NCBI GenBank assembly: GCA_900320405.1
Contig: OOHM01000001.1
Span: forward strand, 26,209 to 90,208
DNA: 64,000 bases
Origin: an uncultured Pseudomonadota bacterium
GTDB lineage: Bacteria; Pseudomonadota; Alphaproteobacteria; Rs-D84
Direction of reading: 5' to 3'
Every line of letters starts with the position of its first letter. Position 1 is the first letter of the stretch. Under the pieces are notes generated by a model that did not search any database, was not told the origin of the DNA, and saw only the letters and a list, made by a program, of their open reading frames with translations. Below, one piece after another: positions 56,483 to 64,000 of this stretch. A program made the position numbers and the translations under genes.

Positions 56483-56962
56483 ATGAAACGCGAAGAAAAG
56501 TCAAACTTGATTTCTGCGTTGCAGTCGTCTCTTCAAGATGCAAACGGCGTTTTTGTCGTTGAAAACCACGGGCTTACCGTGAAAGAAATGGAAAGCCTGC
56601 GCAATGAATTGCGCCCGTTGGTTTCGGTTTTCAAAGTTGTCAAAAATCGTTTGATGAAATTGGCATTGCAAGATACCGATTTCGCGCCTGTGTCTGATTT
56701 GATGAAACGCCCGACCGCGGTTGCCGTTGCAACCGATGGATTGGCGGTGACCAAGGTTTTGGTCAAATTCGCCGAAGAACATCCAAACCTGACCATCGTT
56801 GGTGGTAAAATGGACGCGGGTGTTTTGGGTGTGGACGACATTGTGCAATTATCCAAGCTTCCGTCACTGTTGGAAATTCGTGGTACAATCGCGCGTATCT
56901 TGGTCGAACCGGGTTCGCGCCTTGCACGTGTTTCATCAGAGTATGGAAAAAAGAATCAATAA
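56483..56962 (+). CDS. rplJ: 50S ribosomal protein L10
   Basis: L10 anchors L7/L12 dimers to the ribosome stalk. The 159-residue protein has MKREEKSNLISALQSSLQDA, the YxVVKNRLmkLAL core (here FKVVKNRLMKLALQDT) and VGGKMDAGVL. ATG 56483 with AAGGGTAAAAAG upstream is preferred; the longer frame runs into the leader hairpin. Confidence 0.97.
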   Translation: MKREEKSNLISALQSSLQDANGVFVVENHGLTVKEMESLRNELRPLVSVFKVVKNRLMKLALQDTDFAPVSDLMKRPTAVAVATDGLAVTKVLVKFAEEHPNLTIVGGKMDAGVLGVDDIVQLSKLPSLLEIRGTIARILVEPGSRLARVSSEYGKKNQ

Positions 56963-56998
56963 ACATCGGAAATGTTTTCCGATACAAAGGAGTAAAAA

Positions 56999-57364
56999 AT
57001 GGCAGACATTCAAAAATTAGTTGAAGAATTGTCAAAATTGACCGTCATGGAAGCAGTCGAACTGTCCAAGGCGTTGGAAGAAACATGGGGCGTTAGCGCG
57101 GCTGCGGCGGTTGCTGTGGCGGCGGGTCCTGCGGCGGCTGCGGCCGAAGAAAAAACCGAATTTGATGTTGTTCTGACCGATGTCGGCGCAAACAAATTGG
57201 CGGTTATCAAGGCAGTCAAAGATATCACAGGTTTGGGATTGACCGAAGCCAAGGCTTTGGTTGAATCCGCACCAAAGGCTGTGAAAGAAGCCGTTGCAAA
57301 AGATGAAGCCGAAAAAATGAAGGCCACCATCGAAGCAGCCGGTGCAAAAGTGGAATTGAAATAA
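56999..57364 (+). CDS. rplL: 50S ribosomal protein L7/L12
   Basis: The stalk protein recruits translation GTPases. The 121-residue protein has the N-terminal dimerisation helix, the Ala-rich hinge ([18 protein letters not shown]) and the C-terminal domain [20 protein letters not shown] with [19 protein letters not shown] precedes the ATG. Confidence 0.98.
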   Translation: MADIQKLVEELSKLTVMEAVELSKALEETWGVSAAAAVAVAAGPAAAAAEEKTEFDVVLTDVGANKLAVIKAVKDITGLGLTEAKALVESAPKAVKEAVAKDEAEKMKATIEAAGAKVELK

Positions 57365-57428
57365 TTATTCCAAACCCTGAACCGGTATGGTTCAAAAAAT
57401 GTGTCACGGTTTTCTGTGACGCGTCCGT

Positions 57429-57461
57429 GCCCGCCCAATGAGGCAAATCATTAGGGCGGGC
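57429..57461 (+). promoter_or_regulatory. Strong hairpin between rplL and rpoB
   Basis: GCCCGCCC-AATG pairs with CATT-A-GGGCGGGC. No T run follows, so it is more likely an RNase III-type processing or partial-attenuation site than a terminator. A smaller hairpin GTCAC/GTGAC lies at 57403-57420. Confidence 0.6.
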
Positions 57462-57529
57462 AATGGGCGTAAAGAAAGTATACGCAATAGTTTCGTTTGC
57501 AAAACGCATAAAAAAAAGGATTAAAACCC

Positions 57530-60500
57530 ATGGCAGTCATCCAGAAACTTAGAAAATCTTTTGGTAAAAGTTTTTTGCAAACTCCGCTTCCTGATTTAAT
57601 AGAAATACAATACAATTCCTATCGGGATTTCTTGCAGGCCGATGTTGCACCCCAAAATCGTAAAAATAAGGGGTTGCAAAGTGTATTCACTTCTATGTTC
57701 CCAATCAAGGATTATGCGGGGGCCGCCGAATTGGAATTTGTGGAATATAATTTGGAAAAGCCGGCATACAATGTGAAAGAATGCCTTGCACGCAAGATGA
57801 CATATTCCAGCAAATTAAAATTGAAACTAAGATTAATTTTGTGGGATGTCGCCGAAGACGGTAAAAAGTCTTTGCGTGATATCAAAGAACAAGAAATCTT
57901 TATGGGCGAAGTACCGCTTATGACCGAACGCGGCAGTTTTATTGCATCGGGTGTTGAACGCGTTATCGTTTCCCAAATGCATCGTACCCAAGGTGTGGTT
58001 TTCGCAACCACCAAGGAAGCCAAGGTCGCTGGGAATCCTATTACGTATACTGCGCGTATCATTCCAGAACACGGTTCATGGATTGATTTTGAAGAATCCA
58101 AGGGCATAATTTATGTTCGTATTGACCGTCGCCGCAAAATTCCGGCGACCGTGTTGTTGCGTTGCCTGCCGTGCGCGGAAGATGAAAAGAAATGGATTGC
58201 CGAACCGCGTAACACAAAAATCAGCGGTATGTCCGATTCAGAAATTTTGTCGGTGTTCTATAAACGCATTCCGTTGAAAACAAATGGCAAAATGTGGATT
58301 GGTGAAACATCTGTGTTCGAAGGTTTGGACAAATATCGTTTGAATTATGACTTAATCAATCCCAAAGATAAGAAAGAATTGGCGAACAAGGGCGATCGTT
58401 TGAACGCGAAACGTTTGAACAAGATTGTCACTGCATCCAAAGAATTCGGTATATTGCCGGATGCGTTGGTTGGCGAATATTTGTTTGACCCGATTATGTC
58501 TGGTGCGGATGTTATCTATCCGGCCGGTACCGAAATTACCGAAGAAGTTTTGAGTGACATTGAAAAATTGGGTATCAAAGAAATATCTTTGATTTCGATT
58601 GATAACACAACAATAACCGCACATATGCGGAATACATTGGTTGCAGATAAAACAACAAATCGTGAAGAGGCGTTGATTGAAATCTATAACATCATCCGTC
58701 CGGGTGAACGCCCGACGCTTGAGGCGGCAATCAACCTGTTCCTGCGTCAAGGTTTCGAAGCGGCATATTATGATTTGTCACCGGTTGGTCGTTTCAAAAT
58801 GAACAAGCGTTTGAAAATCGATTCTGGGAAAAAACCGGAAGATGAACGACTGCTTACCAAAAATGATTTCTTGGCGGTATTGAAGACTTTGACCAACATT
58901 ATCGACCACAAAGATACGATTGATGATATCGACAACCTGTCAAATCGTCGTGTTCGTACGGTTGGCGAATTGTTGGAACAAAATTTCCGTACCGGTATGG
59001 TTCGTATCGAAAGATTGGTCCGCGAAGCGTTGTCTTCACCGAATATTGCAACAATGCAACCGCAAGATGTTGTTAATGTAAACCCATTGATGTCTTTGGT
59101 TGCGGAATTCTTGGGAACCAGTCAGTTGTCCCAATTTATGGACGCGTACAATCCGTTGTCTGAATTGGAACACAAACGTCGTATTTCTGCATTGGGTCCC
59201 GGTGGTTTGAACCGTGAACGTGCCGGTATCGATGTCCGCGACGTTCATCCAACACACTATGGTCGTTTGTGCCCAATTAACACACCCGAAGGTGCAAACA
59301 TTGGTTTGATTAACCACCTTGCATCATATGCGCGTGTGAACCCGTACGGATTTATCGAAACACCATACTATGTTGTCGAAAAAAGTAAGATTACAGACAA
59401 AATGGTCTATTTGACCGCGGACGAAGAATTGGGTCATAAAATCGCCCAGGGTAACACCCCAACAAATGACAAGGGCGTTTTGACCGAAGAATTGGTTACG
59501 GCGCGTGTCGATGGTGAATTTACCCGTGTTCCGCGTGAAGAAATCGACCTGATTGACGTTGAACCGCGCCAGGTGGTGTCAATTTCCACTGGATTGATTC
59601 CGTTCGTTGAAAACGACGACGCGAACCGTGCTTTGATGGGGTCGAATATGCAACGCCAGGCCGTACCTCTGATGCGTGTTCAAACGCCGTTGGTTGGTAC
59701 CGGTATAGAACGCGAGGTTGCACGTGATTCCCGTACGGGCAAGGTTGCAAAGCACAGTGGTATCGTTGAATCCGCCGACGCAAAACGTATTGTGGTTAAA
59801 TGTATGAACAGCCGCAATGTCGTGACTGGTGTGGATATTTATAATTTGGAAAAATATGAACGTTCCAATAACGATACAATTCTGCATCAAAAACCATTGG
59901 TCAAGGCCGGCGACCGTATTTCTGCGGGCGACATTATTGCCGACGGTTCGTCAATGAACTATGGTGAATTGGCGTTGGGCCGCAACGTTTTGGTGGCGTT
60001 TGTTCCGTGGCGTGGTTATAACTATGAAGATTCTATTGTTATTTCCGAACGTATTTCCCGTGACGACGTTTACACATCTGTAAAAATCGTTGAAAAGGAA
60101 ATCAAGGTTCGCGATACTCAATTGGGACCGGAAAGTTTGACACGCGATATTCCGAACGTCAGTGAAGAAGCATTAAAGAATTTGGATGAATCCGGTATTA
60201 TCTATATCGGTGCGCGCGTGAAACAGGGCGACATTTTGGTTGGACACGTTTCACCGAAATCTGAAACACTGTTGACCCCCGAAGAAGCGTTATTGCGCAA
60301 CATCTTTGGTGAAAAGGCATTGAATGTCAAAGATACTTCACTGCGTGTTGGTCCGAACGAAGAAGGTACGGTTATCGGTGTAAACATCTTGACACGTCAC
60401 GGTGTTAAAAAAGATGAACGCACCCAGATGATTGAATTGGAAAAGATTGAAAAAATCAATAAAGACCGCGATGAAGAAATCCTTATCATCGAAAAAGGTT

Positions 60501-61666
60501 TCGCAGACCAGGTTTTCCAAATCGCCGAAGGTTATACAATCGAATCTGGCACCGGCAGTTTGAAACCATTTATTGGTAAAAAACTGACGGGTGAAGTTTT
60601 TGAAGGTATTAAACCGGTCGATGTTAAAAAATTGGTCGTAAGCAACAAAGAAGCCCAGGCCAAGATTGATGAATTGCGTGAACAACATATCATTAAACTG
60701 AAACAGTTGAATGAAAATGCCGACCGCGAAATCGAAAAGGCAACCGAAAGCAATTCTTTGAATGCCGGTGTATTGAAAGAAGTCAAAGTTTACATCGCAC
60801 ACAAGATGAAATTGCAACCGGGTGATAAAATGGCGGGTCGTCACGGAAACAAAGGTATCGTTTCGCGCGTTGTTCCAATCGAAGATATGCCACATATGGA
60901 AGATGGAACCCCGGTCGATATCGTTTTGAACCCGTTGGGTGTGCCAAGTCGTATGAACTTTGGCCAGATTTTGGAAACCCACCTTGGTATGGCGGCGCGC
61001 GCATTGGGTGAACAAATTGGTGCGGTTTTGGACGAAGTCAAACAAAAACGCGCGGTCACCGACGATTTGCGTGCGATTATGGGCAAAATCTATGGTAAAG
61101 ATATGGCCGAAAAATTGGCCAAGATGACCGATACCGAGGTTCGCGCCCATGCGGCATTGTTGCGTGATGGTGTTCCAATGGCAACCCCGACATTTGATGG
61201 CGCGACACCCGAAGATGTTCGCCGTATGTTGAAATTGGCAAAATTGCCGGAAACCGGTCAATTCACACTGTACGATGGTGTGACGGGTGAAAAATTTGCC
61301 CGCCCGGTGACGGTTGGTGTCATGTATATGTTGAAATTGCACCACTTTGTCGATGAAAAGATTCACGCGCGTTCCACCGCAAGTTATTCGCTGGTGACGC
61401 AACAACCGTTGTCCGGTAAGGCGCATATGGGTGGTCAACGTCTTGGTGAAATGGAGGTTTGGGCGTTAGAGGCACACGGTGCCGCACACCTGCTGCGTGA
61501 AATGTTGACGGTGAAATCCGACGATATCGCCGGCCGAAACAAGATGTATGAATCCATCATTTCCGGCAGTGACGATATCCAAACCGGTACGCCAGAAGCA
61601 TTTAATGTGTTCGTTCGCGAACTGCGCGGATTGGGGTTGGCGATGACGCCAAAGAAGATTGATTAG
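57530..61666 (+). CDS. rpoB: RNA polymerase beta subunit
   Basis: The 1378-residue protein is full length for an alphaproteobacterial RpoB. It starts MAVIQKLRKSFGKSFLQTPL. The rifampicin region reads GTSQLSQFMDAYNPLSELEH followed by KRRISALGPGG, with the usual residues except Asn-Pro at the site where E. coli has Asn-Asn-Pro. The C-terminal block has MGGQRLGEMEVWALEAHGAA. AAAAAGGA lies upstream of the ATG. Confidence 0.99.
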   Translation: MAVIQKLRKSFGKSFLQTPLPDLIEIQYNSYRDFLQADVAPQNRKNKGLQSVFTSMFPIKDYAGAAELEFVEYNLEKPAYNVKECLARKMTYSSKLKLKLRLILWDVAEDGKKSLRDIKEQEIFMGEVPLMTERGSFIASGVERVIVSQMHRTQGVVFATTKEAKVAGNPITYTARIIPEHGSWIDFEESKGIIYVRIDRRRKIPATVLLRCLPCAEDEKKWIAEPRNTKISGMSDSEILSVFYKRIPLKTNGKMWIGETSVFEGLDKYRLNYDLINPKDKKELANKGDRLNAKRLNKIVTASKEFGILPDALVGEYLFDPIMSGADVIYPAGTEITEEVLSDIEKLGIKEISLISIDNTTITAHMRNTLVADKTTNREEALIEIYNIIRPGERPTLEAAINLFLRQGFEAAYYDLSPVGRFKMNKRLKIDSGKKPEDERLLTKNDFLAVLKTLTNIIDHKDTIDDIDNLSNRRVRTVGELLEQNFRTGMVRIERLVREALSSPNIATMQPQDVVNVNPLMSLVAEFLGTSQLSQFMDAYNPLSELEHKRRISALGPGGLNRERAGIDVRDVHPTHYGRLCPINTPEGANIGLINHLASYARVNPYGFIETPYYVVEKSKITDKMVYLTADEELGHKIAQGNTPTNDKGVLTEELVTARVDGEFTRVPREEIDLIDVEPRQVVSISTGLIPFVENDDANRALMGSNMQRQAVPLMRVQTPLVGTGIEREVARDSRTGKVAKHSGIVESADAKRIVVKCMNSRNVVTGVDIYNLEKYERSNNDTILHQKPLVKAGDRISAGDIIADGSSMNYGELALGRNVLVAFVPWRGYNYEDSIVISERISRDDVYTSVKIVEKEIKVRDTQLGPESLTRDIPNVSEEALKNLDESGIIYIGARVKQGDILVGHVSPKSETLLTPEEALLRNIFGEKALNVKDTSLRVGPNEEGTVIGVNILTRHGVKKDERTQMIELEKIEKINKDRDEEILIIEKGFADQVFQIAEGYTIESGTGSLKPFIGKKLTGEVFEGIKPVDVKKLVVSNKEAQAKIDELREQHIIKLKQLNENADREIEKATESNSLNAGVLKEVKVYIAHKMKLQPGDKMAGRHGNKGIVSRVVPIEDMPHMEDGTPVDIVLNPLGVPSRMNFGQILETHLGMAARALGEQIGAVLDEVKQKRAVTDDLRAIMGKIYGKDMAEKLAKMTDTEVRAHAALLRDGVPMATPTFDGATPEDVRRMLKLAKLPETGQFTLYDGVTGEKFARPVTVGVMYMLKLHHFVDEKIHARSTASYSLVTQQPLSGKAHMGGQRLGEMEVWALEAHGAAHLLREMLTVKSDDIAGRNKMYESIISGSDDIQTGTPEAFNVFVRELRGLGLAMTPKKID

Positions 61667-61685
61667 TGGATAGTGTAAGTGGTTA

Positions 61686-61710
61686 GTGGTTGGTAATTTT
61701 TACCAACCAC
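61686..61710. repeat. Inverted repeat between rpoB and rpoC
   Basis: An 11-bp stem GTGGTTGGTAA / TTACCAACCAC with loop TTT, flanked by TTAGTGG units on the left and repeated ACTAACAC units to 61750. The units match those at 6857-6932. Confidence 0.6.
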
Positions 61711-61767
61711 GGCCAACACTAACACTAAACACTAACACTTAAAACACTAAGTAAGGAGCTTAGAAAA

Positions 61768-64000
61768 ATGGCAAATATGTTGCAAAAGATATTTGGACAA
61801 ATTGAAACCAGGGAACAATTTGATGCATTACGTGTGACAATTGCGTCACCCGAAGAAATTCTTTCTTGGTCCCATGGCGAGGTGACAAAACCGGAAACCA
61901 TAAACTATCATTCTTTGAAACCGGAAACCGATGGGTTGTTCTGCCAGAAAATTTTTGGACCTGTCAAAGATTATGAATGTGCATGCGGAAAATATAAAAG
62001 AATCAAATTCCGTGGTGTTATCTGCGAACGTTGCGGGGTCGAGGTTGGTTCTTCGTCTGTTCGTCGTGAACGTATGGGACACATTAAATTGGCAATGCCG
62101 GTTGCACACACTTGGTTCTTGCGCGAAGGTAAAATTGCAACTTTGTTGAACAATCTGTCGCAAAAGAAATTGGACCAGGTTATTTCGTATGATGCATATA
62201 TCGTCATTGAACCGGGTTTAACAAACCTGAAACAATATGATGTTATCAGTGAAGACGAATATCGTGCCGCGGTCGAAGAATTTGGACCGGACGCATTCCG
62301 TGTTGGTATTGGTGCCGAAGGTGTTCGCAGCATTATCGCCAATTTGGATATGGGTGATGAAAGAACGCGTCTGCGTGCCGAATTGGCGGAAACAAAATCC
62401 GAAGCAAAACGCAAGGCAATCATCAAACAATTAAAATTGGTCGAAGCATTCTTGGATTCTAAAACCGAACCGGCGTGGATGTTGCCGGATATTATCCCGG
62501 TTATTCCACCAGATATGCGTCCGTTGGTGACGTTGGATGCGGGACATGTTGCGGCGTCTGATTTGAACGATTTATATCGTCGCGTTATTATTCGTAACAA
62601 TCGTTTGAAACGGTTTATGGAAATGCATGCGCCAGAAATCATTATCCGCAATGAAAAGCGTATGTTACAAGAAGCGGTTGATTCCTTGTTCGATAATGAA
62701 CACAAGGCACGTCCAATGGTTTCACAAAACCGCAGACCGCTTAAATCTTTGTCGGGGTCATTGCGTGGTAAATCCGGTCGTTTCCGTATGAATATGTTGG
62801 GTAAACGTGTGGATTATTCGGGCCGCAGTGTTATTGTGTCCGGCCCATCGTTAAAGATGCACCAGGTTGGTTTGCCAAAGGCAATGGCATTGGAATTGTT
62901 CAAACCGTTCGTGTTTGCGCGTTTAATGGCGGGTGATTATGCCAACACATTAAAGACTGCACGTAAAATGGTTGAAAACGGTGAAGATATTGTTTGGGAA
63001 ATCTTGGAAAAGGTTATTCACGAACATCCGGTCTTGTTGAACCGTGCGCCGTCTTTGCACCGTTTGTCATTGTTGGCATTTGAACCGGTTTTGATTGAAG
63101 GCAAGGCAATTCGTCTGCACCCGTTGGTATGTAAGGGATTTAATGCCGACTTTGACGGTGACCAGATGGCCGTGCACGTTCCAATTTCATTAGAGGCTCA
63201 ATTGGAAGCACGCACATTGATGTTATCAACAAATAACATTTTGTCGCCGGCGAATGGTGAACCTATGACCGTTCCGTCACAAGATATGGTGTTGGGTATC
63301 TACTATATCTCGTTGATAAACGGCGAACACACCGAAAAATCACCGCGGTTCAGTGGTATGGACGAAGTTCAATTGGCGTTGGAAAACAAAACAATTACAT
63401 TGCACACACCAATTGTTGCGCGTATCAATGGTAAAAATTACAAAACAACCGCCGGTCGTATGATTATCGGTGAATTGTTGCCGAAATCGGACAATATGCC
63501 GTTTGATTTGGTGAACAAGGTTATGGGTCAACCAGAAATCAAAAAGTTATTGGCGACCACATATGAACGTTGTGGTGACAAGGCGATGATATTGCTTGCC
63601 GATGCGTTAAAGAACACTGGTTTTGAACAGGCGGCGCGCAGTGGTATTTCCATTGGGTTCGACGATGTTGTTATTCCAGAAGAAAAAGACAAAATGATTG
63701 CCGACGCAGAAAAAGCCGCCGCAGATATCGAAGACCAATATCAAAACGGTTTGCTGTCATCCGGTGAACGTTATAACAAACTTATCGATATGTGGCAAAA
63801 AACCACCGACAGTTTGGGACAAAAGGCGTATGCTGCGCTGGGGCGGTCAACGGGGGATGATTGGAATTCTATTTATATGATGGCGGATTCCAAGGCCCGT
63901 GGTTCCAAAAACCAGATTCAACAGTTGGCGGGTATGCGTGGTATGATGCAGAAACCGGACGGTTCGATTATTGAAGTTCCGATTATTTCGAACTTTAAGG
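61768..64000 (+). CDS. rpoC: RNA polymerase beta' subunit (3' end outside window)
   Basis: About 744 residues are visible and the frame is open at the window end. The N-terminal zinc motif YECACGKYKR ... CERCGVEV (near residue 71) and the catalytic NADFDGDQMAVHVP (three Mg-binding Asp, near residue 460) are intact, as is the rudder/lid region GKRVDYSGRSVIVSGP. AAGGAG precedes the ATG. It lies 101 nt after rpoB, with the TTAGTG inverted repeat in the gap. Confidence 0.99.
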   Translation, partial: MANMLQKIFGQIETREQFDALRVTIASPEEILSWSHGEVTKPETINYHSLKPETDGLFCQKIFGPVKDYECACGKYKRIKFRGVICERCGVEVGSSSVRRERMGHIKLAMPVAHTWFLREGKIATLLNNLSQKKLDQVISYDAYIVIEPGLTNLKQYDVISEDEYRAAVEEFGPDAFRVGIGAEGVRSIIANLDMGDERTRLRAELAETKSEAKRKAIIKQLKLVEAFLDSKTEPAWMLPDIIPVIPPDMRPLVTLDAGHVAASDLNDLYRRVIIRNNRLKRFMEMHAPEIIIRNEKRMLQEAVDSLFDNEHKARPMVSQNRRPLKSLSGSLRGKSGRFRMNMLGKRVDYSGRSVIVSGPSLKMHQVGLPKAMALELFKPFVFARLMAGDYANTLKTARKMVENGEDIVWEILEKVIHEHPVLLNRAPSLHRLSLLAFEPVLIEGKAIRLHPLVCKGFNADFDGDQMAVHVPISLEAQLEARTLMLSTNNILSPANGEPMTVPSQDMVLGIYYISLINGEHTEKSPRFSGMDEVQLALENKTITLHTPIVARINGKNYKTTAGRMIIGELLPKSDNMPFDLVNKVMGQPEIKKLLATTYERCGDKAMILLADALKNTGFEQAARSGISIGFDDVVIPEEKDKMIADAEKAAADIEDQYQNGLLSSGERYNKLIDMWQKTTDSLGQKAYAALGRSTGDDWNSIYMMADSKARGSKNQIQQLAGMRGMMQKPDGSIIEVPIISNFK

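Noticed and set aside
60338..61438. 366-residue minus-strand ORF
   Set aside because: Antisense shadow of rpoB with no recognisable domain.

Overview
The window reads as chromosomal DNA from a host-associated alphaproteobacterium with a Rickettsiales-like flavour. Supporting signs are the ribosomal protein and RNA polymerase cluster led by tRNA-Trp and secE, a VirB-type secretion system with five VirB6-like proteins, an abbreviated cell-wall cluster, low-to-moderate GC, and many secreted Cys-rich proteins of unknown role. Its similarity to uncultured gut alphaproteobacteria is recalled, not computed. No phage or plasmid core genes and no CRISPR array were seen.

Layout. 1-9.6 kb: the C-terminal part of pyruvate phosphate dikinase, a PagL-type lipid A deacylase, two large paralogous Cys-rich exported proteins flanking rplU-rpmA, and a small exported protein behind a long structured leader. 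9.6-16.9 kb: accessory DNA with three related HTH genes (one wrecked by an internal deletion), an island-like block (hydrolase remnant, two-module protein, M16 peptidase, GNAT, ankyrin protein) between an 18-bp repeat of the tRNA-Tyr 3' end and tRNA-Tyr itself, tRNA-Gly, and a serine recombinase next to inverted repeats and another small exported protein. 17-19.8 kb: dnaQ and pcrA/uvrD. 19.8-26.4 kb: five VirB6/TrbL-like membrane proteins. 26.4-31.8 kb: rpmE, a degenerate SuhB-like protein, a Cys-rich exported protein, PBP1A and a lipoprotein. 31.9-36.4 kb: mraY-ftsW-murG, a second structured leader with its exported protein, and rpmH. 36.7-47.3 kb: gyrA-merR, tRNA-Glu, a GNAT protein, a SPOR-bearing D,D-carboxypeptidase, recR-rsmA, a Kef-type antiporter, lspA and yidC. 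47.3-53.0 kb: two small unknowns and virB8-virB9-virB10. 53.1-64 kb: a fourth small exported protein, then tRNA-Trp-secE-nusG-rplKA-rplJL-rpoB-rpoC.

The genes combine core growth functions (transcription, translation, peptidoglycan, lipoprotein processing) with a surface and secretion programme: T4SS core and inner-membrane parts, lipid A remodelling, and exported proteins. Four small exported proteins share an N-terminal motif close to TVTSxxYVDxADALKQ. Two of them lie behind a shared ~240-nt leader with covarying helices, and two behind a shared inverted-repeat element, one copy of which abuts a serine recombinase. Eight genes have a -10 box only 6-9 nt from the ATG, which predicts leaderless mRNAs.
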